From contig SHYX01000002.1 of the NCBI GenBank assembly GCA_009692585.1, forward strand, positions 124,001-188,000: a DNA stretch of 64,000 bases, given 5' to 3'. Position numbers and translations under genes: made by a program. This DNA is from Myxococcales bacterium (GTDB taxonomy: Bacteria > Myxococcota > UBA796 > SXON01). Shown here piece by piece: positions 1 through 7,825 of the stretch (positions within the stretch are counted from its first letter, which is position 1; every line of letters starts with the position of its first letter). Under the pieces are notes generated by a model, which was not told the DNA's origin, did no database searches, and saw only the letters and a list, made by a program, of their open reading frames with translations.

Positions 1-495
1 TTCGAGATTGCGGTCCATGCCTTCGAGGCGGGCGCGCACCACGATGGTCACAAAACTGATGTTGAACGCCACGTGGGCGATGACGATGGCCACGATCGAC
101 GGCGTGTCCACGCCCAACTGCATTCGCAAGCTGCCGAAGAGCAACAACAGCGAGATCCCCACCACGATTTCTGGTGTCGCGACAGGGACGTACAGAAGGC
201 TCTCCACCGCCGTCCGCCCGCGGAACCGATGGCGCGCGAGTCCGAGCGCCAAGAGCGTGCCCAGGAGCGCGGAGATCGCCGTCGACGCGAGGCCGACCTG
301 CAGCGAAACCCACAGCGAATCGACGATGTCCTGTCGTTCCCACAGGCGCTGGTACCACTGCAGCGTGAAGCCCTCCCAGCTCACGAACTTGCTGTCGTTG
401 AACGAAAAGATCACCAGCACCAGGAGCGGCAGGTGGAGGAACAGGTAGACCGAGATCACGATCGCGAGGAGCCAGCGAGGCAGCCTGCGACCCAC
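1..495 (-). CDS. potC: Spermidine/putrescine-type ABC transporter permease PotC (3' part outside window)
   Basis: This is one of two inner-membrane permeases of a polyamine-type ABC importer; the C-terminal part lies beyond the left edge. A GTG start at 495 gives a short basic N-terminus (VGRRLPRW), then a hydrophobic first helix and the periplasmic stretch typical of PotC (FSFNDSKF around residues 26-33). The permease core follows with further membrane segments and the EIVVGISLLLLFG region. Only about 165 residues are visible. The start lies two bases inside the potB stop (497-499), so translation is probably coupled in a potABC operon. A PotD-type binding protein would be expected next, outside the window. 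The substrate class is inferred from family resemblance; spermidine versus putrescine cannot be told. Confidence 0.85.
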   Translation of the reverse strand, partial: MGRRLPRWLLAIVISVYLFLHLPLLVLVIFSFNDSKFVSWEGFTLQWYQRLWERQDIVDSLWVSLQVGLASTAISALLGTLLALGLARHRFRGRTAVESLLYVPVATPEIVVGISLLLLFGSLRMQLGVDTPSIVAIVIAHVAFNISFVTIVVRARLEGMDRNLE

Positions 496-496
496 G

Positions 497-1378
497 CTAC
501 GCCCCCATTGCCTGCGCCCGGTCGCGCTGCTGGAGGTAGACGAACACCGCCGCCAGGACCATCGCCATCATGACGAAGCTGCTGGCCGAGCCGAAGGGCC
601 AGTTGCCGGCGGTGGTGAACTGCCGCTGAACGAGGTTCCCCATCATGTCGGACTTGCCGCCGCCGAGCAGGTCGGCCGTCACGAAGGAGCCCAGGGAGGG
701 AATGAACACCAGGAGCGATCCCGCCACGATTCCCGGCATCGACAACGGCAGGATTATCTTGGTGAAACGGGCCACTGGCCGCGCGCCCAGGACCTCGGCG
801 GCTTCGAGCAACGAGGGGTCGAGCTTTTCCAACGAGCTGTAGATCGGAAGCACCATGAACGGCAGGAACCCTGAGACCAGGCCGACCATCACCGCGAGCG
901 CCGAGGGCATGAGGGCCAGCGGTTCGTCGATCAGCCCGGCGGCGAGCAGCACCGTGTTGATGACGCCGGTGTCGCGCATCAGGAACATGATCGCGAAGGT
1001 CCGAACGATGAAGCTGGTCCAGAACGGGAGCACCACCAAGAAGACAAGGAGATTCTTCCAGGATCCGGCCCTGGTGATCACATAGGCGACGGGGAAGCCC
1101 GCCAACAGGCACAACGCGGTGCACGCCAACGAATAGAGCACCGTGCGCCACAAGATCCACAGGTAGAGCGGGTCGAAGAAGCGCCGGTAGTGATCGACGG
1201 TGAAGCCGAGATCGACGCCGCCGTAGAGCCGCGCCGGCATCAGGCTGGCCGCGAACATGAGGAGCAGCGGCAGGAGGAAAAACAACAGCAGCCAGGCTGC
1301 ACCGGGAGCCATCAGCGCCCACGCGCGGGCGGCCGGTCGGCGACCCGACCATCGCAACCAGGCCAGCCGCAGGTTCAT
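497..1378 (-). CDS. potB: Spermidine/putrescine-type ABC transporter permease PotB
   Basis: The 293-residue integral membrane protein is the usual length for PotB. After a basic N-terminus there is a first membrane helix (about residues 23-45, rich in Leu/Phe), a periplasmic loop, and the binding-protein-dependent transport core of about five helices. The EAA-type cytoplasmic loop is visible as EAAEVLGARPVARFTKIILP near residues 191-210, where the ATPase docks. The ATG overlaps the potA stop by four bases (ATGA), and its own stop abuts the potC GTG start, so the three genes form one transcription unit. It pairs with PotC to make the import channel. Confidence 0.92.
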   Translation of the reverse strand: MNLRLAWLRWSGRRPAARAWALMAPGAAWLLLFFLLPLLLMFAASLMPARLYGGVDLGFTVDHYRRFFDPLYLWILWRTVLYSLACTALCLLAGFPVAYVITRAGSWKNLLVFLVVLPFWTSFIVRTFAIMFLMRDTGVINTVLLAAGLIDEPLALMPSALAVMVGLVSGFLPFMVLPIYSSLEKLDPSLLEAAEVLGARPVARFTKIILPLSMPGIVAGSLLVFIPSLGSFVTADLLGGGKSDMMGNLVQRQFTTAGNWPFGSASSFVMMAMVLAAVFVYLQQRDRAQAMGA

Positions 1379-2418
1379 GCGGGCTCGGCCTCGAGTCGGC
1401 GCAGATCGTCGGTGGCGAACGCGACCAGGCAGCGGGCGCCTTCCTTCCAGGGCACCGGGCTGCGCAGCTGGCCTTCGTTTCGGCTGGCGGCGACCAGATC
1501 CGCGCCGTCGTCGAGGACCACCCGGACGTGCAACATCTCGCCGCGGTAGACCACGGCCTTCACCGTTGCGGGCAGCTGGGTCTTGCCGGAGGTGACGGTC
1601 CCAGGCGTGACCAGGTCCAGCCGTTCGGGGCGAAGCGCGTAGGTGACACCGGGCGTGCCCAGCCCGGCCTGCGCGCCGTCGAGGAAGTTGCTCTCGCCGA
1701 TGAAGCGGGCGACGAACGCGGTGCGCGGCTCTTCGTAGATCTGCGGCGGTGTGCCCAACTGCGCGACGCGGGCGTTGTCCATCACCGCGATGCGATCGGA
1801 CATGGTGAGCGCCTCTTCCTGGTCGTGGGTGACGTAGACGAAGGTGATTCCCAGGCGCCGGTTGAGCGACTTCAGCTCGAACTGCATCTCTTTGCGCAGC
1901 TTCAGATCGAGCGCGCCGAGCGGCTCGTCCAAGAGGAGCAGGGTGGGTCGGAGCACCAACGCTCGAGCCAGCGCCACCCGCTGTCGTTGGCCGCCCGACA
2001 GCGCCGCGGGCGCACGCGGGCCGAAGGTCGCGGGGTCCAGGCGCACCATATCCAGCGCCGCCTTGACCCGCTCCGCCATCTCGCCCGCGGGTGTCCGTTG
2101 GCGCTCCAGACCGAAGGCGACGTTCTTCTCGACGCTGAGATGTGGGAAAAGCGCGTAGTTCTGGAAGACCATCGCGAGCTTGCGTTCGTAGGGGCGGCGC
2201 TGGTTGACCACCTCCCCGTTGATGCGCACCTCGCCGCCGTCGGCGTCGGGCTCCTCAAAGCCGGCGAGGAGCCGCAAGGTCGTGGTCTTGCCGCACCCCG
2301 AAGGGCCGAGGATCGAGAAGAACTCGCCGTCGTCGATCGAGAACGAGATGTTCCTGGCGGCCCGGTGCGCACCGAAGGTCTTGTTGACATTTCGGAACTC
2401 GACGACCGGTGCGCTCAT
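1375..2418 (-). CDS. potA: Spermidine/putrescine-type ABC transporter ATPase PotA
   Basis: This is the nucleotide-binding subunit that powers the polyamine-type importer. The 347-residue protein shows a Walker A (GPSGCGKTT), Q-loop (FQNYALFPHLSV), signature LSGGQRQRVALARAL, Walker B (LLLLDEPLGALD) and switch His (VTHDQEEAL). A C-terminal TOBE-like regulatory domain begins with the ALRPERL motif. I chose the ATG at 2418 (MSAPVVEFRNV), because a longer reading from 2526 adds 36 residues without family features and overlaps the metK start. It is the first gene of potABC and is divergent from metK. Confidence 0.92.
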   Translation of the reverse strand: MSAPVVEFRNVNKTFGAHRAARNISFSIDDGEFFSILGPSGCGKTTTLRLLAGFEEPDADGGEVRINGEVVNQRRPYERKLAMVFQNYALFPHLSVEKNVAFGLERQRTPAGEMAERVKAALDMVRLDPATFGPRAPAALSGGQRQRVALARALVLRPTLLLLDEPLGALDLKLRKEMQFELKSLNRRLGITFVYVTHDQEEALTMSDRIAVMDNARVAQLGTPPQIYEEPRTAFVARFIGESNFLDGAQAGLGTPGVTYALRPERLDLVTPGTVTSGKTQLPATVKAVVYRGEMLHVRVVLDDGADLVAASRNEGQLRSPVPWKEGARCLVAFATDDLRRLEAEPA

Positions 2419-2470
2419 GGCCGGGGAGCATAACCGAGCGGGAGGTGAGGGCGACCACCGCAAACTCGCC

Positions 2471-2499
2471 TTGACGGCATCGCCCTGACCGGCGAGATT
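2471..2499 (+). promoter_or_regulatory. Candidate sigma-70-type promoter of metK
   Basis: A good -35 (TTGACG, 2471-2476) is followed after 17 bp by GAGATT (2494-2499), which matches 3 of 6 consensus bases. The predicted start is near 2506, leaving a leader of under 25 bases before the metK ATG. That is too short for a SAM-sensing riboswitch, and none was recognised. Confidence 0.35.
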
Positions 2500-2524
2500 G
2501 CGCCGCTTCCCGAGGCACCCTGTC

Positions 2525-3694
2525 ATGGCCCTGAAGAACTACTTCTTTACGTCCGAATCCGTCTCCGAGGGCCATCCCGACAAGATGTGCGACCAGATCA
2601 GCGATGCGATCCTGGACGCGCACCTCGAAAAGTGCCCCACGGCCCGGGTCGCGTGCGAGACGCTGGTGAAGACCGGTCTGGTCGTCGTCGCCGGCGAGAT
2701 CACGTCGACGGCCGCCATCGACTATCCACCGATCATCCGGCGGGTGGTCAACGACATCGGCTTCAACAGCAGCGACAAGGGCTTCGACGGCAACACCTGC
2801 GCCGTCATGGTCGCGTTGGAGCAGCAGTCGCCCGACATCAGCCAGGGGGTGACCGCGGGCGAAGGGCTTCACAAGGAACAGGGCGCCGGCGATCAGGGCA
2901 TCATGTTCGGGTACGCCATCAACGAAACGCCCGAGCTGATGCCGGCCACCTTGCAGTACAGCCACCGGCTGATGGAGCGCCTGGCGTGGCTCCGCAAGAA
3001 CCACCAGGATTGGGGGTGGGTCCGTCCGGACAGCAAGTCGCAGGTCACCATCGAGTATCGTGACGGTAAGATTGCCCGCATCGATGCCGTGGTCGTCTCC
3101 ACCCAGCACGACCCCCGCGACCACGCGCTGATCGAAGCGCAGATTCGCGATGAACTCTGCCGCAAGGTGCTCCCCACCGAGCTCCTGGACAGCGCCACCA
3201 AGTTCCACATCAATCCCACGGGCAACTTCGTCATCGGCGGGCCGATGGGGGATTCGGGTCTCACGGGGCGGAAGATCATCGTCGACACCTACGGCGGTCA
3301 CGGCGCCCACGGCGGCGGCGCCTTCTCCGGAAAAGACCCCTCCAAGGTCGACCGCAGCGCCGCCTACATGGGACGGTACATCGCCAAGAACCTCGTGGCG
3401 GCCGGCGCGTGCGACCGCGCCCTGGTGCAGCTCGCCTACGCCATCGGGGTCGCCGAGCCCATGAGTGTGAACGTCGAGACCTTCGGCACCGCCCACGTGT
3501 CGGAAGAGCGCATCAATGGCTGCATCCGGGAAATCTTCCCCGTCAAGCCCGGCCAGCTCATCAAGCACCTGAACCTGCTCCGTCCGATTTACCGAAAGAC
3601 GGCTGCATACGGTCACTTTGGGCGTGACGACGCCGATTTCACCTGGGAGCGGACCGACAAGACCGCCGAGGTCAGGGCGGCCGTCGGGCTCTGA
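2525..3694 (+). CDS. metK: S-adenosylmethionine synthetase
   Basis: MetK condenses methionine and ATP into S-adenosylmethionine. The 389-residue protein starts at ATG 2525 ([20 protein letters not shown]), with the ATP-binding GHPDK motif in the first 25 residues. It carries the loop region around [12 protein letters not shown] and the P-loop-like [19 protein letters not shown] late in the sequence, all diagnostic of the family. The length is normal. The gene is monocistronic in appearance: divergent from potA and convergent with mreB, with a 21-bp gap after its stop. Confidence 0.97.
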   Translation: MALKNYFFTSESVSEGHPDKMCDQISDAILDAHLEKCPTARVACETLVKTGLVVVAGEITSTAAIDYPPIIRRVVNDIGFNSSDKGFDGNTCAVMVALEQQSPDISQGVTAGEGLHKEQGAGDQGIMFGYAINETPELMPATLQYSHRLMERLAWLRKNHQDWGWVRPDSKSQVTIEYRDGKIARIDAVVVSTQHDPRDHALIEAQIRDELCRKVLPTELLDSATKFHINPTGNFVIGGPMGDSGLTGRKIIVDTYGGHGAHGGGAFSGKDPSKVDRSAAYMGRYIAKNLVAAGACDRALVQLAYAIGVAEPMSVNVETFGTAHVSEERINGCIREIFPVKPGQLIKHLNLLRPIYRKTAAYGHFGRDDADFTWERTDKTAEVRAAVGL

Positions 3695-3704
3695 TTCAAC
3701 GCCG

Positions 3705-3716
3705 GCCCGCGCGGGC
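3705..3716. terminator. GC palindrome between convergent metK and mreB
   Basis: The 12-base palindrome GCCCGCGCGGGC sits in the 21-bp gap between the two convergent stop codons and could act in both directions. There is no T-tract, so termination is only inferred from position and symmetry. Confidence 0.3.
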
Positions 3717-4741
3717 TACCCGAGGGCCGACAGCAGGTTCATCTCTTCGAGCGCCCGGCCGCTGCCCTTGACCACGGCCGACTGAGGATCGTCGCAAAGC
3801 AGTACTGGCAGACCCACCGCTTCCGACAAGCACTGATCGAGGCCGCGGAGCATGGCGCCGCCGCCAGTCATGATGATGCCACGCTCCATGATGTCGCCGA
3901 CGAGTTCGGGGGGCGTGCGCTCCAGGGACGCGCGGACGGCCTCGACGATGAGGCTGACGGGCTCCTCCAGGGCCGCCCGGATCTCGTCGCTGTGCACGGT
4001 GACGATACGGGGGAAGCCGCGGATGAGGTCGCGTCCGCGGACGGCCATCTCGTCGACACGACCGTCATGAATGGCGTTGCCCAGGCGGATCTTCACCTCT
4101 TCGGCGGTGCGCGGGCCGATGAGCAGGTCGTGCCGGCGGCGCATGTGCAGGGTGATCGCGTCGTCCATGTGGTCGCCGCCCACCTTGATGCTGCGGCTGT
4201 ATACAATCCCCGCCATGGAGATGACCGCGACCTCGGTCGTGCCGCCGCCAACGTCGACCACCATGTTTCCGGTCGGCTCGGTGATGGGAAGGTCGGCCCC
4301 GATCGCGGCGGCGAGCGGCTCCTCGATCAGATGCACCTCGCGCGCGCCGGCGCATTCGGCGCTCTCGCGGACGGCGCGTTTCTCCACCTCGGTGGTGCCG
4401 TAGGGGATGCAGACGACCATGCGGGGCGCGATGAAGCTCTTGCGACCGTTGACCCGTTCGATGAAGTACCGGAGCATCTGCTCCGTCACCTCGAAATCGG
4501 CGATCACCCCGTCCTTCAGCGGGCGAATCGCCTGGATGTCCGTGGGACAACGTCCGATCATCGCCTTCGCCTGCGTGCCCACCGCGACGACCTTCTTGTT
4601 GCCCTTCCGGTCATGATGGATGGCGACGACCGAGGGCTCGTTGCACACCACACCGCGGCCCTTGACGTACACCAGGGTGTTGGCGGTGCCGAGATCGATC
4701 GCCATGTCCTGCGAGAACAAGCCAAGGAAGGAACTGAACAT
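3716..4741 (-). CDS. mreB: Rod-shape-determining actin-like protein MreB
   Basis: MreB polymerises on the inner face of the membrane and directs lateral peptidoglycan synthesis. The 341-residue protein has the actin-fold phosphate-1 motif (DLGTANTLVYVKG), the phosphate-2 region (MVVDVGGGTTEVAVIS) and the adenosine motif (MTGGGAMLRGLD), with a hydrophobic N-terminal MFSSFLGLF segment as in membrane-binding MreB. No mreC, mreD or penicillin-binding-protein gene is adjacent, so it is outside the usual mre operon. The stretch before its ATG is strongly C-rich and has no clear ribosome-binding site. Confidence 0.96.
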   Translation of the reverse strand: MFSSFLGLFSQDMAIDLGTANTLVYVKGRGVVCNEPSVVAIHHDRKGNKKVVAVGTQAKAMIGRCPTDIQAIRPLKDGVIADFEVTEQMLRYFIERVNGRKSFIAPRMVVCIPYGTTEVEKRAVRESAECAGAREVHLIEEPLAAAIGADLPITEPTGNMVVDVGGGTTEVAVISMAGIVYSRSIKVGGDHMDDAITLHMRRRHDLLIGPRTAEEVKIRLGNAIHDGRVDEMAVRGRDLIRGFPRIVTVHSDEIRAALEEPVSLIVEAVRASLERTPPELVGDIMERGIIMTGGGAMLRGLDQCLSEAVGLPVLLCDDPQSAVVKGSGRALEEMNLLSALG

Positions 4742-4750
4742 TGGGCACCC

Positions 4751-4780
4751 GGGTGGGGGAGGGCGGGGGGGGGGCGGGGG
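4751..4780 (+). promoter_or_regulatory. G-run tract in mreB leader (possible G-quadruplex)
   Basis: On the plus strand, which is the template for mreB, at least five runs of three or more G lie within 30 bases, including one run of ten. The tract begins ten bases before the mreB ATG. Such a tract meets the simple sequence rule for G-quadruplex DNA; any effect on mreB expression is inference. Confidence 0.5.
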
Positions 4781-4828
4781 AGTGCAGCGGAGAGGGTGCT
4801 TCGAGACGCGAAGCGGCGGGGCGTCCAG

Positions 4829-4856
4829 GATATCGCGATTTCACTTGACATGACAA
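4829..4856 (-). promoter_or_regulatory. mreB: Candidate mreB promoter
   Basis: Read on the minus strand, TTGTCA (4856-4851) is followed after 16 bp by GATATC (4834-4829). It would give an mreB leader of about 80 bases containing the C-rich tract. It overlaps the -35 of the divergent promoter for the foldase gene, so the two could compete. Confidence 0.35.
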
Positions 4857-4873
4857 GAGCCGGCACGTGCAAA
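4845..4873 (+). promoter_or_regulatory. Candidate promoter of the PpiD/SurA-like gene
   Basis: A perfect -35 (TTGACA, 4845-4850) is followed after 17 bp by TGCAAA (4868-4873), a weak -10. The coding start at 4911 follows about 30 bases after the predicted transcription start. The -35 lies inside the spacer of the divergent mreB promoter candidate. Confidence 0.4.
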
Positions 4874-4910
4874 TCAGGGAATTGTGGTTAGCTCCGCGGC
4901 CGGAGTCGCC

Positions 4911-6404
4911 ATGACCGTGATCGAGAAGCTGCGCGCGAGCACCGAGAGCACCAGCACTCGTTTCATCATCATCGTCGTGGCCGCGATCTTCGCGTTCGCC
5001 GGCGGCAACAGCGCAAGGGGGGATGGCTGCGCCGGCGGCATGGCCGCGACCGTCAACGGCGAGACGGTGAGCACGACCGAGTTCGACAAGGCGTGGCGCG
5101 CCAACTCCCGCCGGGCGGGGTCGGACCTCGACGACGAGCAGCGCGGCCGCCTCGCCAGCTCGACGTTGGACCAGCTGATCAGTCAGCGCGTCCAACTCCA
5201 GGAGGCCCGCCGCCTGGGACTCGCGGTCTCGGACGCGGAGATCGTCCGGTCGATCCGTGGGGAGAAGGCCTTTCAGAAGGACGGCGTCTTCGACGAGAAG
5301 ACCATGCTCGACGTCCTCCAGCGGATGGGCGTGGGGCGTGCCGAGTTCGAAGCGGAGCAGCGCGACTTCCTCCTGCTCCGGAAGCTCGAGGAGATCGCCG
5401 TGCGCGGCGTTCTGGTGACCGAGGCCGAGGTCCGCACCGAGTGGACCCGCGACAATACGGACGTGGACCTGACGGTGATCCGATTCCCACCGGGCACCTT
5501 CTACGACGACATCGAGGTCCCGGACGCGGACCGGGATGCCCATGTGCTCGCGTACGGGCCTGCGATCGAGTCCCGGTACAAGGCGGACTACGACCGAAGC
5601 TACAGCCTGCCGAAGCGGTACCATCTGCGTACGATTCTGTTGCGCACCGACCTTCCGGGTGTGGACGAAGCGGCCGTGGCGGCCAAGGCAGAGGCGGTCG
5701 CCAAAGAAGCGCAGAGTGGCGTGGATTTCTCGGGGCTGGCGCGGCGGTGGAGCGAGGACCTCAGCGCCAAGGACGGGGGCGATCTCGGGATGCTGGCGGC
5801 GGACTCGGTCGATCCCGCCCTGGCCGCGGCCGCCGACGCCGCCGGTGGTGGCAAGGTCACGGGTGTGGTCAAGACCGGACGCGGCTTGCAGGTCCTCCGC
5901 GTCGAGGCCATCGAGGCGGCGCGCGTGATCCCGCTGGAGGAGGCGAAGCTCACCATCGCCGTCCAGATGCTCAAAGATGCCAAGGTGGAGGGCGTGGCGG
6001 CCGACTACGCAGCGAAGATCATCGCCGCGTGGACGCCCGGCGGGCCCCCTCCCGTCGAGCTGGCGGCGGCGCGGTCGTTGGCGGTGGTACAGACGGGTAG
6101 CTTCAGCCTGGGCGAGTCCAGCGTTCCGAGCGTCGGTGACGGTCCGGACGTCGCGGAGCTCATGGCCGCGGTGGCGAAGATCAAGTCGGGGGACGTCCTT
6201 CCGGTCGCGCTGACCATCAAGGGCATTCCCTACGCGGTGCAGTTGACCACGCGGGTGGAGCCGGACCCGTCAACGTACGAGGAGGGCGCCCGGCTGGTGC
6301 GGGGTCGCCTCGAGTACCTCCGCCGGCAGACGTTCATGGCGGCTTGGGCGGAGAGCCTCGAGGCCGACGCCACCATCGTTCGGTACCTGGGCCAGGGAAG
6401 CTGA
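4911..6404 (+). CDS. Membrane-anchored peptidyl-prolyl isomerase, PpiD/SurA-like
   Basis: This is probably a periplasmic folding chaperone tethered to the inner membrane. I chose ATG 4911 (MTVIEKLRAST), giving 497 residues. One membrane helix (about 18-31, IIIVVAAIFAFAGG) follows a short cytoplasmic end, then a SurA_N-like helical chaperone domain (about 40-190). A parvulin-type rotamase domain follows near 235-340, with motifs such as YHLRTILL, FSGLARRWSED and DLGMLA, and then a C-terminal helical part. This order matches PpiD or a PpiC-domain foldase. Whether the isomerase is catalytically active cannot be judged. It is divergent from mreB. Confidence 0.85.
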   Translation: MTVIEKLRASTESTSTRFIIIVVAAIFAFAGGNSARGDGCAGGMAATVNGETVSTTEFDKAWRANSRRAGSDLDDEQRGRLASSTLDQLISQRVQLQEARRLGLAVSDAEIVRSIRGEKAFQKDGVFDEKTMLDVLQRMGVGRAEFEAEQRDFLLLRKLEEIAVRGVLVTEAEVRTEWTRDNTDVDLTVIRFPPGTFYDDIEVPDADRDAHVLAYGPAIESRYKADYDRSYSLPKRYHLRTILLRTDLPGVDEAAVAAKAEAVAKEAQSGVDFSGLARRWSEDLSAKDGGDLGMLAADSVDPALAAAADAAGGGKVTGVVKTGRGLQVLRVEAIEAARVIPLEEAKLTIAVQMLKDAKVEGVAADYAAKIIAAWTPGGPPPVELAAARSLAVVQTGSFSLGESSVPSVGDGPDVAELMAAVAKIKSGDVLPVALTIKGIPYAVQLTTRVEPDPSTYEEGARLVRGRLEYLRRQTFMAAWAESLEADATIVRYLGQGS

Positions 6405-6490
6405 TCGTCGAACGCCGACAACCGCCGATCGAGCCTCCGCCGGGTCGCAAATAATCGGGGGGAACACTTCCCTTGCTCGAACGCGCGTGG

Positions 6491-6496
6491 TACACA
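6491..6496 (+). promoter_or_regulatory. Possible extended -10 ahead of the structured RNA candidate
   Basis: TACACA preceded by TGG forms an extended -10-like element. The best -35 at 17 bp is poor (TTCCCT, 6468-6473). A start near 6503 would give an RNA spanning the stem-closed element downstream. Weak evidence. Confidence 0.2.
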
Positions 6497-6554
6497 ACTC
6501 TTGACGCGGCAAGAGCCTCCCCGAGCCTCGGCTCTGGCTCTGGTCGGGTCTCAT

Positions 6555-6690
6555 TGGAGGACGGACAGGTTCGCGTGTCGTTGAAGTAGACGCTGTGCAT
6601 CATCTGCTGGCTGCAACGCCGGCCGGGCGAGGAGCGCGCCCGGTCGTCGATTCGACGCTGCGCTCCCGCGCGACCTGTCCGTCCTTCCGT
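6555..6690 (+). ncRNA. Stem-closed structured RNA candidate (6S-like geometry)
   Basis: The only gene-free stretch over 300 bp (6405-6718) contains a long-range inverted repeat. The 5' arm at about 6557-6576 (core GGACGGACAGGT) pairs with the 3' arm at about 6667-6688 (core ACCTGTCCGTCC). This gives about 15 bp with one G-U, and CGCG/CGCG can extend it past a one-base bulge. About 90 bases are enclosed, including a GCCGGGCG/CGCCCGGT hairpin (about 6621-6643) and a CGTCG/CGACG hairpin just after. A closed rod with internal loops resembles 6S RNA, but no conserved primary motif of 6S, SRP RNA, tmRNA or RNase P was recognised. It could instead be an attenuator in the leader of the next gene. Confidence 0.4.
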
Positions 6691-6718
6691 GATTCTGTGC
6701 CCGCCGGATTCACCACGC

Positions 6719-7825
6719 ATGGCTGACGGAAGCACCCTCCCCGACCTCCGCCGCTCCGGACCGCGCTTCGATCGGGCGGACCTGCTCCGCACCGTGGGCG
6801 ACGGCATGCTGGCGCTGACGTGGCGTCTGTGTTCGCCGGGCGACCGGGCGCCATTCCTGCGTGCGGGGCAGCAGCCGCTCACCCGGCTGCGGTACCGCGC
6901 TGACGACGGGTGGGGCGCCGATCTATTCCACCTCGCCCCGCTACCAGGGGCCTCGGCCGAGCCGGTCGTACTGGCGCACGGGCTGGGCGGGAGCCACCGC
7001 GACTTCGCACTGGAGGCGGGGAGGGGGCTCGCAGCGGCGCTGCGCGCGGCGGGCTTTTCGGTCTACCTGCTCGAGCACCGGGGCGATCCGTGCGCGGTTG
7101 CGCCGCCGGGTGCGGCTCCGTTCAACGTGGACGACATCGCGACCAGGGATGTGCCCGCGGCGCTGGACCGTGTGGTGGAACACAGCGGGTTTCCCCGCGT
7201 GCTCTGGGTCGGCCACGGCCTCGGGGCGCAGCTCTGGTGCCTCAGTCGGGCGCTTGGTGGCGAGGACCGATTCGCCGCGTCCTCGCTCATCGCGCCGGCG
7301 GTGCGCTTCCGTCCGGGGGCCAGCGCGCTCCGTGCCGCGGGGCTCGTGGCGGCGCTGCTCCCGCGCGGCTGGGTGCTCCCGACGCGCCGCGCGCAGGCCC
7401 TCCTGACGCCTTTTGTCGCGGGTGGTGCCGACGTCGCTTCGCCTGACACGGACGGCGCCCGCGCCCGCGGACGGCTGCGCTACGGGGCGGGCGACCTGCA
7501 CGGCGGGGTGGTGCGTCAGGTTGCCCGGTGGGTGGCGGAGGGCAGCTTGACGGACGCCACCGGGCGGCTGGACATCGTGTCGGCGCTTTCCCCGGCCGTC
7601 GTGCAGGTGGTGCTCCCGACCGAGGATCCCGCGTGCCCTCCCGGCGCTGTCGAGCCCTTGATCGTTCGACTCGGCGCGGACGTGGTCGACCTCCCGGCCG
7701 GCTTCGGCCACCTCGACCCGCTGCTCGGAGAGCACGCCGCCGCCCAGGCGCACGCCCCCATCGTCGCGTTCCTGTCGTCGCACCGGCGGTTGGTGAATAA
7801 CCTTGACAGCAATGCCTACCGCTGA
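6719..7825 (+). CDS. Alpha/beta-hydrolase-fold protein without the nucleophile serine
   Basis: The 368-residue protein has the alpha/beta-hydrolase layout. The oxyanion-hole HG is in VLAHGLGGSHRDF (about 84-96). A nucleophile elbow at 165-169 reads GHGLG, where active enzymes have G-x-S-x-G. A late GHLDPLLG carries the usual catalytic histidine. Gly167 therefore replaces the Ser, Cys or Asp nucleophile. It may be a non-catalytic binder, or the reading of the elbow may be wrong. The start ATG 6719 is preferred over an upstream one at 6689 that lies in the structured leader. Its 3' end overlaps sppA by 14 bases, suggesting coupling. Confidence 0.75.
   Translation: MADGSTLPDLRRSGPRFDRADLLRTVGDGMLALTWRLCSPGDRAPFLRAGQQPLTRLRYRADDGWGADLFHLAPLPGASAEPVVLAHGLGGSHRDFALEAGRGLAAALRAAGFSVYLLEHRGDPCAVAPPGAAPFNVDDIATRDVPAALDRVVEHSGFPRVLWVGHGLGAQLWCLSRALGGEDRFAASSLIAPAVRFRPGASALRAAGLVAALLPRGWVLPTRRAQALLTPFVAGGADVASPDTDGARARGRLRYGAGDLHGGVVRQVARWVAEGSLTDATGRLDIVSALSPAVVQVVLPTEDPACPPGAVEPLIVRLGADVVDLPAGFGHLDPLLGEHAAAQAHAPIVAFLSSHRRLVNNLDSNAYR

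Noticed and set aside
1528..2433. Long reading frame opposite potA
   Set aside because: It mirrors potA codons on the other strand, and its composition has no family features. Long antisense frames are expected at this GC content.
2419..2524. SAM or SAH riboswitch before metK
   Set aside because: The predicted leader is under 25 bases and no riboswitch core was recognised in the full 106-bp gap.
2255..3616. A 453-residue frame opposite metK
   Set aside because: It lies antisense to the well-supported metK and part of potA. The translation has no recognisable motif.
6555..6690. The structured region as SRP RNA, tmRNA or RNase P RNA
   Set aside because: None of the conserved sequence motifs of these RNAs was found, and the length is too short for tmRNA or RNase P RNA.
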